Positions 12,201 to 25,300 of a stretch of 64,000 nt of DNA are shown here, one piece after another. The stretch is from Lanius collurio. Lineage: Eukaryota > Chordata > Aves > Passeriformes > Laniidae. The notes beneath the pieces were generated by a model. That model did no database searches, was not told the DNA's origin, and saw only the letters and a program-made list of their open reading frames with translations. A program made the position numbers and the translations under genes. Position 1 is the first letter of the stretch; each line of letters opens with the position of its first letter. The stretch is from assembly GCA_020086605.1 (NCBI GenBank), contig JACBWW010000015.1, forward strand, positions 8,884,554 through 8,948,553. Direction: 5' to 3'.

Positions 12201-13172
12201 TTAATTTTTTTTTTTTCCTTAAAGAATTGCTGTGTCACTCCCCTGAAAGACTAGGAAGCTTAGGTCTTCCAAGCAGACATGAAGATCTTTCAGAAATGAT
12301 AACTCTCCTGCAGAAGTAAGAGTTAGTGAAATGATGACACATGTATTCTGGGTCACTTTACAGATTGAGATGTACTCCCAAGAACCCTACCCCATCTTAT
12401 ATTAAGTAAAATAGAATATCTTTTTAGTTGATAGACAATTATACAGAAAGATATGTACAACAGATTTTTATGCAGTAGAAACTGAGCAAAATATCTAATT
12501 TATCATCTATCATTATGCATTTATCATAACAGTTTGGTTTCCTTTCTGCTTTGTAACAGGTACCTCAGCCTTCTGATCACCCTTACTATGTGAATGGCTT
12601 CCTTCTGCCTTTTCCATTATTTCTCACTAGGATCTGCTCAAGAGAAACAGTGCAGATAATCACAGCGTAAATTCTTCGGGGTCCTTCTGTCTGAGATACC
12701 CTTCCAACAAAAAGTTGGAAAAGGCTACTACTACAGGCTCACAGGCAAAAGGGAAGTACCTACTTGCACACTAAGGCTACAAAAGCCCATGGTTAGGGCT
12801 GTGGCACTGCCTTATCATCATCTGGTGAATTCTGACCTTAGAAAACTCACTCCCTCCATTCAGAGAAAGCACAGTGTCCAAGTGTAGAAAGGTCCTGCAG
12901 AAGTCCTAGACCAAGAATTATGTGACCTAGCTGGCTCCAGACTGTTACTACTGACAAGCATGAGCACAGACCCAAGAATTCTCTCTTAATTGCATTAGCA
13001 AAGGACAGTCACAAAATATTGCAAATCACATTGCAAATTAATTACAGTAATCCAGGGCAGTGTTTATCAGTTTGTGGTCTCTTTGACAACCATAGACATA
13101 GATATCTATCTGGCTGCTTAAATTGTATGATCATTCCTCTATTCTTGCTGTTGTTAAATCAGAGCAATCATC
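9241..13172. other. Non-genic sequence with one weak coding-like patch
   Basis: No gene is supported. The minus strand from about 10345 down to 10205 has a coding-like composition (frame including CVELESLALKAINNAMQLRK followed by Gln residues), discussed as a finding. The 10389-10637 plus-strand frame (82 codons) shows no family signature. No CR1 is visible beyond isolated tail-like words (for example ttctatgattt near 12048) that are too short to call. Confidence 0.5.
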
Positions 13173-13187
13173 TTTTTTTTTTTTTTT
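13173..13187. repeat. T15 homopolymer
   Basis: Fifteen T are followed by ccaaggtaagtat. The run resembles a polypyrimidine tract and the following bases a 5' splice-site consensus, but no exon lies between them. Confidence 0.9.
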
Positions 13188-15655
13188 CCAAGGTAAGTAT
13201 TTTTGAAGTAAGACAGGGCAACTATTTTGAATGAATGCTATGAACTCATGATAGAGAGAAATTATGTGACTGAAACAGGAACAGTGTCCACTTGCAGTTT
13301 GGAATGGATTTGCAAAGTATTGTCTAAAAAATGCTTTTTTTTCCTTATTAATGTTGAGGTACATTTGATGATTCCCAGTTTAAATGGCAGCACAGTCAAG
13401 TCCATAGCTGCTAAATGACCAAGCAGAATGCATCCAGCAATATGCTTTTCCACTGTGAATGGATGCAGCACAGCTTGATGGACCCCTGCACAGACATTCC
13501 CTCTGACACTGCTCCTGGGAGTCACAGGCACGCTCAGATGAAGGCAGTCAATCACTACCTTACCCCCCAAAATACCAGGACATCTGGACTGAGTTTTTTC
13601 CCTTGGGGAAGAAAACACACTGAGGACGGCTGGCATCAGTTTAGAGAATGTAACTGAGGCACTGTCTGAGCTTTTTTCATTTTGAGATGATATGTTACTA
13701 AAGGTGACAGGCAATGAAGGCTGCAATAGATCATTTGCATGGTATTTAGAAAATGAAAGTATGTTATGTAATTAGGTGATTAAATAATTTTCTTGACATT
13801 AAAATAGAAGTGAAGAATACATAAATGAAAGTTTTTCTCAACCCATGAAAAATTGCATCCAGAATATATATATCTATGTTGGAGTGAAAGCTCCTCTAGA
13901 CCCAGGCCCAGAGGAAAGCCAAAACATAGGTGTTGCATTAAAACCTTTGGATAGACTGAGATACATGAAGTCTCACCAAAGTGAAATAGAAATATAGATT
14001 TTTAACTTTTAGTAGAAATACATGCTAAGTGCTTTAAACATTGAAAAGCTGCAGCAAAGAAATATTAAACACAGTTCTTATTGTGTTACCTTTTCACAGG
14101 ATTTCTTTACTTTAGACAAAACATAGATGGAACTATACTGTTCACCTTTTTTAGATAGAGTGTTCATATAAACAGTAAGGGCTGATAGAAACTATATACG
14201 CAAATCTGTGTAATACATATGTAATACTTGTGTAAAATTTACAACTATTAGAATTAGGCCAGGATAGGTTAAGAAAAGAAAAACTAGAATATGTGTTAAT
14301 CTTATTAGTCAATTAACAAATATAATTGACACTTCTGTGAGTTTAGAAGATAGAAGAAGAAGCTGTTTTCTGCCTGTTTGCGTCCTGCTGCTGCTGCTAC
14401 TGCTTGGCCTTATCATGTAATGCCTGAACTCTGCCTTCAGGAAACTATGAGACTGTGAAATAAAGAACTTAGCAGAACAGCAGCCTCCTCTGCTCTTTCA
14501 CCCTTGTCTGAAAAGGAAGGGTATCCCATCAAAAGGTCAAAATATCTATATTATTTATAAAACAGATTTATTTTTTATTAGATAGCAATATGTACTAGAA
14601 GAAAATATTTGGAATATTTACAAAACACAGAGAAAATTCCCAGCAGTTTGTTTATTCCATTTTCTTGAATGGAGAAAAGAGAGGCAAAAAGATATACTTG
14701 TCATACCTTTTCTAGAAACTGAACCAAGTGAAATACTTGTACCATCTTGAAAATTTAGACTGCTTACTCCTTAGCAGATTGCAAACTACTGTCATGGATG
14801 AGAAACATGATGCACTTGAACATTCAGGTAACAAGTGTCATGGTAAAACTTCAGGAAGACAAATATCCAGGAGGTATCTAGCAAAAAAAATGGAGAGCAG
14901 AGTGCATCATTTTAATTGGTTATACAGCCATTGCATTCAATTTGAAGACTGGGTCGATAACAAAACAACTGTGCCCTATCAAAATTAAATGCTTTAATTC
15001 TCCTCTAACATTCACAACTTTTTATTTCCATGATTCCTTTTAATTCTGTGTAATTTTTCAATTTATTTTCATGCAAGAAAGGAAAAATCTGACCTTTTTT
15101 GTCTCTGTAGTTGGATGTGGTTACTACTTAGTTTATCCTCTGCCTTCATGATACTTGCTCCATCATGAAGTTAAACAGAAAATTGGGCTAAAATGATTAT
15201 TTTAATTTTATTCTTAGAAAATTTCAGTAGGGGAGAGCTTCCTGGAAATGACAGGTTTTCCTTACTAGGCAGGTCTCAAACATGATACTTGCTACCTAAA
15301 CCTCCTCAGCATTTCACATCACTCATCTTCTCAAATACAAAATGCACAGGGCTAATCACAAAAATCACTGCAGCAAGATTTGATCTTGGTCACATTAAAG
15401 GCACTGTTTTTCTACTAATTCCAAAGAAATTGTTCCAAAAATGGTGTGACAAGTAAATAGTACTAGTTCATTGTACAGCGTTATGGTGACTGGTAGCCTG
15501 GGTTGTGCTGTGATGTAGCGGCACTCAGTCTTTTATACACTGCAAGCAGAGCTAATCCTGAAAACCACATGAGATGTGACTGTGAGGACTGAACAGCCTG
15601 TGCACTTGGCATTGCTTCTAACCTATTTTTTCACACTCTATTTCTCACTGAGAAA
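13188..15655. other. Non-genic sequence
   Basis: A 154-codon minus-strand frame (13262-13726) overlaps an 80-codon plus-strand frame. Neither shows a domain, signal peptide or repeat that I recognise, and no splice-site pattern supports either. A short (CTG)n run lies near 14385-14405. Confidence 0.5.
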
Positions 15656-15676
15656 ACAAACAAGCAAGCAAACAAG
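15656..15676. repeat. Short (CAAG/CAAA)n microsatellite
   Basis: This is a tetranucleotide run of caaa and caag units, about 20 bp long. Confidence 0.65.
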
Positions 15677-17103
15677 AATTTTCAGTCCATAACATAATAA
15701 AAAGCTTGTACAAGCTCAGGCAGCAAAATAAGGTGGTTATTTTGCCCTTCAGTTCAAGTGTCAGCTTGTTTTCAGCTGCTGTCAAACACTTTGTCACACC
15801 AGATGTCCATCATGTCTGTTACATGGCAAAATGTTTCAGTAATAGTAAAAAAGATGCATGATTTTCTCATCTTTGAAATCTCCAAATAAATTTTCATTAT
15901 AGTTGTATTTGCTTACACCCCCTGCAGTTCACTTTTATATTCCCTTTGAAATCCTCCTTACCATCTTTTTTCTCATGCTCATGTGTGTACATGTTAAAGT
16001 TATCTTTAAGAGTAACAAAACCTTAGGCAACGATTTTTTTTCATGCTCACTTGTTTTCCTTTTGTTAAATAAACTTACTCCAAAGTCCTTTATCCTGAAT
16101 TACTCCAATGTCCTTAATATTATACCCTCATTATACAAAGAAGACCTGTTACTTTTATTCACTTTTTGTGTATTTCTTTACCTCTTAGGATGCCTACTTC
16201 AAGGAACTTTAAATAGTGAAGGCAAGTGTTCCTGTTACTTCAACAGCAACAGTAGTTGCTTTGCAAAGGACCATTTTACTGCAGTTCATGGTGAAATAAT
16301 TTTCTTCCAGATTCTCCTTTCCATCTCTAATATTTTTCTCCCTGTTTCCTTATGGCTACATGAAGCATAATATAATGGCTCATGACTTTTGCAGTCCATT
16401 ATTCAGAAGGTAGTTTGGGACCAAGCCACTCCTACTTTTAACTCTGAGTTCTACTCTGTGGCACTGTAAATATAATGCTGAAAACCATTAAAATTTTTCT
16501 TTAGCCAAGTATGCAGTATTTTACCTGTACTGATTATCTCTTCTGTCAGCTATAGAATTTTGTACAAGTCTGTTTTAATAAAACATATAGTTTATATTGG
16601 GTTTTAAAATATTTCTAGATATGCCACCATGTTTTTCAAGATACAGACTCAATATAACACTCTATTAACCTGTACAAAGTAACAGCATCAAGCTGAGACA
16701 ATTCCATGTTAGGCTGGAGTGTACATGGCTGAGTGAGCAGAGTCATACCCTCAGCTAGTTTGCAGAGGATGAAGAAGTGTTTTATACCTTCTTTTCCATC
16801 AGTGGAATTTAGTGGAAAATGTTGGCTTCAGCCAGGGGCCAAGTAAGCAGCCAAACATGATCCTGGCCACAGCCAAGATCATCCCTTCATTTGGCTGCAG
16901 AAGAAAGGTTCTGCAGCAGTTTGGAACAGCTATACCATGGCTTTTGGTGGATTGCTCAACACAATAGCAAAGGCCCTCATGTGTTAGAAAACTGAGACAA
17001 ACCAAACAAATACAAAAGCAATTAATACCCATTGCCATGCTTCATCAGTTGTCACTTTGACAGTGAAGGGAGCCATCACTTGAAATACTTTTTACAGACT
17101 GGC
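15677..17103. other. Non-genic sequence including a long T-rich open frame
   Basis: The 155-codon plus-strand frame at 15903-16370 is one of the two longest in the window. Its product is hydrophobic (many Phe, Leu, Ile), which follows from the T-rich plus strand. It has no recognisable family motif. A frame of this length is expected about once by chance in an AT-rich window of this size, so I do not call it a gene. Confidence 0.5.
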
Positions 17104-17185
17104 TTTGGTTGGTTGGTTGGTTGGTTTGGTTGGTTGGTTGGTTGATTTGGTTGGTTGGTTGGTTGATTTGGTTGGTTGGTTGGTG
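17104..17185. repeat. TTGG microsatellite with 21-bp higher-order unit
   Basis: The array is four copies of a 21-bp unit, TTT(GGTT)4 plus GG or GA, at 17104-17124, 17125-17145, 17146-17166 and a clipped last copy at 17167-17185. The last base of the unit changes from G to A between the first and the middle copies. The period is a multiple of three, so the minus strand reads as repeated NQPT units with an Ile or Thr at each boundary. This is a composition effect, not a gene. Confidence 0.92.
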
Positions 17186-18250
17186 TATTTTTTCCTTACG
17201 GTGCAGGTAAAAGGACATCTGATAGACATATCCATGAAGGAAGGCGGGTTTTTTTGAGCATTTTTGGGCATTCAAGAGAGAAAATAAGCTGCTATTCTGA
17301 GGTAATTTATTTAATCTTATGTACAATTAGCTCTGAACTTTCGTTCAATGGAACCGATATTGACAAGTTATTTCTACTAGGTATTAACAAACATGATTCG
17401 TTATTATCTTGATCTGTTTTAACTTAAATGAATGCACATTTTGCAACTCTGAATAGAGTTTTCTGGTTGTTTTAAATTAATTTAACTTGATCAATTATTT
17501 TATTATGAAAATAAAATGAAAATCCTGAAATACAAATTTTAAAGGGTCCACCTGAGGCGTTTTTAGTAAAATATACATACCACTTGTGAAATATGAAGAT
17601 TGCAGAGAGGTTTTCTTAGAGGTAAGATTAATACAGTGCAGAGTGTCAGAATAAACTGTTAATTCCATCTAAACAATAGAAACTTTTGGCCAACTCTGCC
17701 TGAGACCAAATCTCATCCTAGGTGCAAACACCAGTTACTTCATTAGGTTGGGTATTGGTACAGTTTCAAGAACCCCAGAGGCACATTTAAACACAAGTGG
17801 GTTCAGAAAAGAACAATCATTAGGAAAACTAATGTTGCATTGTTTCTCTCAGGCCAAAGGACAAGCCAAATAATTTCATTAAACTTACTGCTACAGATTT
17901 TCCCTGGCATATTCCTACAGTAAGATCACTGTGGGGATTTTTTGTGTTTTAATTTGAAAACTTTTGCTGTAAACTAAGCTCAGGCTTTCAAAAAGATTTG
18001 CTTTCATGCAGATTCTATTTCCTCTGTTGAATTTATATGGGTCTATAGGCTCTTTTAGTTTGGATGAAGTGTGTCTGAATTCCTCAATTTGAAATACCCA
18101 CAGAAAGGTTAGCTGAACATCTTTAACCTTTGAGAGTAAGAAAGTACTAACATGTCAAACAAATGCTAACTGGCATAAACATAAGATGATGACGAGGTCA
18201 TGACATTGACCTGACTACATTGGGTACTCTGGAAGAGAAATACACCTTGA
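17186..18250. other. Non-genic sequence
   Basis: I see no supported gene or repeat. A 78-codon plus-strand frame starts next to the TTGG array and has no recognisable features. Confidence 0.5.
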
Positions 18251-18290
18251 ATCTAATCTAATCTAATCTAATCTAATCTAATCTAATCTA
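18251..18290. repeat. (ATCTA)8 pentanucleotide microsatellite
   Basis: Eight perfect ATCTA units span 40 bp and are followed by an A/T-rich stretch (aataagagaaatataaaataaatat). The perfect units suggest a young or length-variable locus. Confidence 0.95.
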
Positions 18291-21200
18291 AATAAGAGAA
18301 ATATAAAATAAATATAATTTAATCATTATATAATATGCGGTCAACTAGTTGCAGCAATTGCATGCTGAAAAGTTGCTGTTATATTGAAACGAGTTTCATC
18401 AAAATGTAATGTGTAATAAAACACAGCAGAGAAAAAAGAAAGACTAAAAATGGAGCTATTTTAATTTGAAGTAGAGAAGGCTTCTTTTTTCACCTTACTT
18501 AAAATAATCAGTCTTTTTTGTTACTAAGATAAGAAACAAGTCTGAACTAATTTAAAATAGACTTTCACTACAAAAATGAAAAGAGACATATAAAATTTAC
18601 TTATGTGAACTGTAGTTCCTCTATTACTCTATACTGCAAAATGGCTCATCATAATTTTCAAAAGTAAAAATTGAATTTTTCCCAAATACATTTTTCCTAC
18701 TGGAAAGAAAAAATAGGAAGGAAAAGATTTTACTGGGATATCTAACAAAAGGCCTCCAGTTGCCATACATCTGAAGAAAATTATACGCAACTTCAGAGCA
18801 TAAGGTTACAAGTGTTACCTATCTTCCTTATAAAGCACAGGAATGACTGGGTCAAATGTGCAGCTGATAAATTCATTCTGAATAATGATCAACAGAGTTA
18901 ATACCTTGGACCAAAAGTACCTTTTAAAAATCCCTACTCCATTATCTTCTAAACATAGCAGAGCCTAAACATAGTTTCTGACTGTCCTTGGTGACTTGGT
19001 AAATTGTGTAACATGAAAAACATATTTAGCAGCATTATGATGTTTAGTGATATGGAATTCATTACGTCTTTGATGGTCACCGTATATTACAAAAGGACAA
19101 TATTTTAAAATGTTGTTACATTTGTCAAACTAAAGTTTCAGCTTCTTAGAAACAAGGAAATTAGAGAGAAAACTTGAAAATATGTATCCAAGAAAATAAT
19201 TACCTTTTTTAAAAGAAACCGGTATGTATTTCTTGCCACAAAATTAATAACACATTATATATCTACCTTTTTCACAGCCGTAAGGACAGATTTTAATTTC
19301 ATTTTCATTTCTTTTCAACCTTGAATGCCGTATATTATACACTCAAAATGAATAAAATATTTTCAGTAACATGTAATACTACTTTTCAGAATCATCTGAA
19401 AGTTTACAAGAAGAATTACTAGAGTTATTGGAAAAAATTCTCCTGCTCCACAAACCAGTATTTTATAGAACAAAAAAAGACTAAATTTCTTTGGATCCAT
19501 GAAGGACAAAATCTATCCTACAGTACTCTGCTGAGCAGTATCAATAATTACATAGTCATTAAAAAATATAAAATTTAATCTTGGAGTCAAGCAAGGTGCT
19601 CAGTACTCCCTGCTCAAATTTCACATTATTATATACATTTTAGGTGCCTGTCAGGCACAGTCCAGTTTCTCAAACTGAATCACATTCCCTAGATTCCTGT
19701 ATGCCCTGAAATGAGGTCCCTGAGGAAAGCCTTACACATGGATGTGAGGGAGGCATTTCTCCTCATATCTAACATCCCATATCTGAAAGCTGGAGACCTA
19801 ATTTTTTTTTAAAACCAAAAAACAACCTAAGGCACTTTCAGTTCTTCGTTTCAAAACACAGCTATGACATTTCATCACAGTAACAGCTGAGCCTGGGCTG
19901 TAAATTTCATTGAGATGTATAAAACTTGTACACAGTTCTTTCTCCAGCTTAAGTTCCTTTCTCACAGATGTGTCCCCACACATCTACTCAAAGGTCTGGT
20001 TTTGGTGTTTTAATGCAAAAGATTTACCATAAATGGCAATACAAACACAAACAAAATTTTGCAGATCCTGCAATGATTTAATCAGGAAATTGTCATTAAG
20101 TTAGGCAGCTCAGTCAAGAACGGAGACCTTTTGCAGCTTTCCAAGATGAAGATCTGTAGGGAGAAGAGAAAATTTCAAGATGGAAATCATGACTCATGTT
20201 AGACAAGTAAGTATTGCATAAGTCCCTCGATAGTTCAATCACCAAATATTATTCTCTTTTTCATTAGGTCATTAAATTTCTCACTGATTAGAATTTGTGA
20301 TGAAGGAGTCCAAGAGGGGATTTGGCCAGAGCTGAATATTTAATGAGAAAATCAACATAGAATCAGATAATTGATCTTAATGCCTACCTTTGCACTGATG
20401 ATTTAGTTTTGAAATCCAAATCCAAATTTCTTCTAACAATGCACTTTATTGTGCAGCTTCAGCTTTTCTTTCTTATATATAGCAGCTGTAAATCTCTCAC
20501 ACTGAACACAAAAGAACTGTGCATTGCAAAGGGATACTAAAACAAAGAAACCATTGAAGACAAGGTAAAAAGGAATGAATTTAGGGGGAAAATAGGCAAG
20601 CACTGAAAGGCTTTATTTGTAGTTTCTCAAGTTCCTATGACATCTCTCTATTGTAATCATACCATTCACATGGTGATTGAGTTATGTGATTGATTTTAGT
20701 GACTATCTTTGTCAAAGCTTTGGTGAGGGATTCAGTTCTTTCCAGGGAGCTCCTTCATGCATACTGAAACTTTGTGATTGGGAAATCAGATCTTTTACAG
20801 GTAGTGTTAAAGTTTTATGGACTTTTTGGCTTCATTTTAAGGTGTAGGTAAAACATCCCTACAATCCATCACCTACCTACCTCTGAATTACAGAGGCAGT
20901 GATTTGAGATATGGTATTTCTGTGCCTCACTGGCTGTGCATAAAGACTAGGTGGTGGCAGTATTATTTCTAACAGTAAAATTTCAAAATCAAGTCATGTT
21001 GGAAGAGCCAATTCAGCTCAGTTAGCAAAGCTGTGAAGCTGTCATATCATGGTTTCAAAAGACAAACGAATATGGTTAGGCAGAGCAACTCTCTTTACAG
21101 TTTTGCTGTTACCCAGCCTAGGCTGAGACTCACTTGGTTATCCCTGCCTGTGCCATGTGTCCATCATCACACCAAATTGTTGAGCCACCTGTTTCTCTGA

Positions 21201-22286
21201 ACAAGCATAACTTAGACTATAAACTAAGAGACTACATGCATAAAAGTTATGGGCTCAATCTTGATCATTAAATGCCTATCAAGAAGCCCTGACTTTACAC
21301 TTTGGGAAGGTTTCAGAAACCATTGAAAGAATTAGTGCATCCTATTCTGAGGTCTTCAATTTCAGAAGCACATTGGTAAATTTACCGTGATTCAAAAAAG
21401 TTAGCTGAGGTCTGCTGAGTGATCTGTCCCATAAATAGGAATGGAGTTTTATGTGTTTAATTTACCATAAAACTTTTAGGTGATAGCTTGGTCAACTGAA
21501 CCATTGCATAAAAGGGAAGATAGCTGATAGAAGTTTTATATACTTAAATAAATACACAGAGAGTATAAAGGGATAAAACACAAGGAGACTAAAGCTGACT
21601 GATTCACTTTAGAAATAAAATGCGGACAGACAGTCAACAGCAAAGTTAGATATCAATGGAACAATATACTATCCATCAGTCTTAGATGTTCAGTCAAGTC
21701 TAATTTCTCCTAAAAGACATTTACACTAATGCCATGGGCCTGATGTTCTCAGCCCATATAAAGGTTGCAAGGCAGAAAAGAGCCACAGCCTGACTAGAGA
21801 AAGGGATAGAGAGAAGCTTGATAAAATATCCAGCCCTGCAGGCAGACCTTATGAGGAGGTAGCAGCCTTTTTCCCCATGACACATTTTTAAAGGTTGTAA
21901 CAATGAAGATTTAGAGGAATGAAAGCAGCTTCCCAGGTGCCTTTCTTGAGCAGTAGAGCCACTAATTCCTTATACTAAGGAAAAAGTGTAAATTTTAAAC
22001 TAATTGTATTTGTTTAATATAAATGTGTGCGGAAGATAGTGTATAATAAGTACCTTATTAGGTGGGTCATACCAACTGGAAGTTGATGGTCAAGTTGTTG
22101 ACAAGACAACCCATTTAAATGATACTGCCTTCTCCAGTCATCATTTCAGCTTTTTTTAAAGTTATCAGTGTATTGTTAACATCGTTTTATAGCACTGCAC
22201 TCCTTTCTGTTCCTCTCCCTTTGGTAACCTGTATGGACTGCCAATCAGACCACTGCTCATCCTGATGTGTTGGGATGCAGTACAAC
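18291..22286. other. AT-rich non-genic sequence
   Basis: No gene, RNA or recognised mobile element is visible. The short frames here (60-61 codons) have no distinguishing features. Confidence 0.5.
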
Positions 22287-22363
22287 GGAGAGAGAGGGAG
22301 AAAGGAAAGAAGAGTGATGAAAAGAAAGAGACTTTTCTCTCCCTCCCTCTTCCACTCTTCTTT
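22287..22363. repeat. Purine run followed by pyrimidine run with inverted arms
   Basis: About 45 bp of nearly pure purine on the plus strand (22287-22331) switches to about 32 bp of nearly pure pyrimidine (22332-22363). Perfect 11-bp inverted arms, AAAGAAGAGTG at 22306-22316 and CACTCTTCTTT at 22353-22363, could pair as a hairpin. The open frames on both strands across it reflect composition. Confidence 0.8.
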
Positions 22364-25300
22364 ACATATGTTCAGGCACAGAGTCAAATATCATTTGAGA
22401 ATGCAGATGGCCTCTTTAGTGGGACAACTGAATAAAGCACTGGAAAATCTGCAAAATTGATAACTGGTTGTTTCTGAATGGCAGAAGAGTCTCATCATTC
22501 TATTTATCAATGGATGTATGAGCATTTTATATTTATTCCAAACTAAATATAGACTTAATTCTTTCATTCTATCAAACATGCAGACATCTGTTGGGAATTA
22601 GTAATATATGCATACAGTGTACTTGGGTTTAGAGAGGTGAATCCTATATTTCAAGGTGTCAGCAGTATACATCTTTCAAAAATCATGACATTGAGAAACA
22701 AATATATTGCATTTTGCTTTTGGGTACTTTCTCCAATTTTCTACAGCAGTTCCTTAGTAGTACTGCATTTCTAGTCCTTGCAGCTGTGGAGACAGTAGTT
22801 TTGTTTTTAAAATGTTATTAACCACTTAATGAAGTGGAACTTTAAAAAGAATATCCAGTACTGTGGAACATAGCACTCATATCATCAAGAAGGTGCAAAA
22901 TAATTTGTGACACCTGTATGTAGACTGACTACTGCTCTGGGAGTGGCCTCATCTGTGCAGCCTGTTACATACAGCAAAATTACTTAAGATCCATTTGGCA
23001 TGAGCATAGGCAGTGTTGTGAAAATGAACTCTAGAAATGCAGCTGATAAACCATAGAGAAACCAGACCCTATGACAGCTGAGCTATTTAAAAGATTGGGG
23101 TTTTTTAAAAGAAACACACAACTACCTTGCTTGGCTTCAACACACACTACACTTAAGATTCCTGTGTACTAATGAGAATGTCTAATCAGGAAGTCTATTT
23201 TCAATTAGGTACTTGCTGTTCCAGCTGTACTAGGTGCTTACAATCACTACAGAAACCATTAAATTCATAAAAGAAATACACATACCTCTGGCACAACCTC
23301 TGTAGATATTATGAAGTTTATACTTCCAAGGGACTAATGCCCTTAAAATCTGTGAGCCATCCCTTTAGATGAGGCAGAGTACCCACACTACAGGAGTAGC
23401 AGAATTCTATTTGGGTACAGGAAATAAGCACAACATCTAAATTATACCTGTGTTTTGTGGACATGCCTATGAGAATATAGACATAGGACAGGATATAGGA
23501 CAAGAGTCCTAAAGTGGTTTTGATACTTACCTTAAGTCCCACAAAGATTCTTGAGTCTTTTCTCACATTGTCATTTACTGCAGCCACACACAAAATGGAG
23601 CAGATCCACTCAGACTCTGTGATTCCTAATCCTGTTAAATGCAGAAGGAAACTTCATGTCTTAAACTTCATCTCCATCTAATCTCTTGTGTAAGAAGTGA
23701 CCTTCTCCTTTCCAACAACATGCAAAATGAGCAGAACAAGGAAAACATTGTCTCCTGCTCCTGATGAATAATAATAAGAATATTTTGTATTTCATTGCCT
23801 GTAGTACAGCTGGTGAGGAGAGCTGGCCCTCAGGCTCAATTCATTTATCACTGCCCCTTACTTTAGCTGGTATCTTGTTTATCTGGTACTGAATAATGCT
23901 CCGACACACTTGTGTACAGAGTGACATGTGAGACACCCTGTAAGGGCTGGCCTGCCTCTTGAAGGAAAACTGACCTGATTCAAAAGAAGCCTTGTCTGAA
24001 TGTCATTTGTGGAGATGCTAGCTGTAAAGGCTATGTTGTCATTACTTTCAGGAGGTAGGATTAAAGATTGTATTTTGACCAGCAAGTCAGCAATACTTAC
24101 TTTCTCTGGGATTGAGAAAGAAAGCAATCCTCATCCATGTGCTTAACTCCTTTTAGGAAAGCATGGTAGATGCTAGCATAACTTTCTGTTCATGTCACTG
24201 AAGCATGCATGATATTTACACTGTCAGTAGCTGAAAGGAGAGAACTTATTCCCTAAAGTCCCATTTCCTCTGATTATCAAGAACCCCCAAAGAGATTTCT
24301 TAAAAGCTGGGTCAGTTCTCCATAGGGGGTTATTCTGTGGAGCTCTCCAGTGCTTTATTTTTATTATTCTGAAAAAGCCCTGCCAATCATGTGCAGCAAA
24401 ACACTCATTCAATTTACAATCTGTGTCATCTGAAAGTATTTAAAGATGACTCAGGCTTTCTGTACCATGGCCTATTTTTCACACTGCACCTAAACTGCAA
24501 CTTTGTTGTTTTAGACTTGTGTAGTTTATTTGCAGCTTGAAATGAAGTATCCATTAGCAGTCACATTTGATTTTTAAATTCCATTTTAAGGCAATTTAGG
24601 ATGTGATTAATGGATAAGGGCTAAATTAGGAGCCAAGGACTCTAATTCTGTCTTTCACTGTGAAGTTTTCTGTGACTCCTGACTTGATGACAGTCAGCTT
24701 CCAGCTGTCCTATTTACAAACAATCTCTCTATTGACAAAACAGCCTGTCACTAGCTATTTTATGCATTGTGATGATGATCTATATGGTATTAAAAACATT
24801 GCTGCTGTGTATCCCTCTGGGAAAGTGACTGTTGTGAACTGTAGTTCAGTCCTTATTATACAGAGTGGCTTCTCTCATGACTATAGTGTTGTTGTTTGAA
24901 TAAAAAAATACCATCCAGTCCTTACAAATAAGTGGACCTTGTGTGGTTATATCTTGAGAAGTAGGAATTTCCCCATTATAATCTTCAGATTAGGTTTACT
25001 GTAAATTTTTCCATAACTTTTCAGGTTATAGTTTAGTGTTTGTTCTCTTGTACAACAGGGGAACACATTTTCACTGGACAGAAAGCTGACTCTTTTCTTC
25101 AGCTGCAATACTGAACCAAAGCCAGAGTCATAATAGATTTTTTTTTCCAATCTCTGAAATTTTCAGACCTATATTTCATATTGCAGTTCTGTTAGCACCT
25201 TAGAATAATGTCTTCCTTCTATGCAATAATATTAAATTATTTAATGATGGTAATTATTTATCTGTCAATGTCACTATAATTTTTTCCTGTGTTACTACTG

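Noticed and set aside
13262..13726. 154-codon minus-strand frame
   Set aside because: There is no recognisable domain, it spans the T/A-rich stretch at 13332-13344 and it overlaps plus-strand frames. Nothing distinguishes it from a chance frame.
14385..14405. CTG repeat as a possible expansion-type locus
   Set aside because: It has only about four pure units, with interruptions.
15903..16370. 155-codon hydrophobic plus-strand frame, possible membrane protein
   Set aside because: The hydrophobicity follows from T-rich sequence and there is no family motif. By my rough estimate a frame this long is expected about once by chance in an AT-rich window of this size.
17045..17326. Minus-strand frame with NQPTNQ repeats, possible repeat protein
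   Set aside because: The repeats are the translation of the TTGG microsatellite, whose 21-bp period keeps the frame open.
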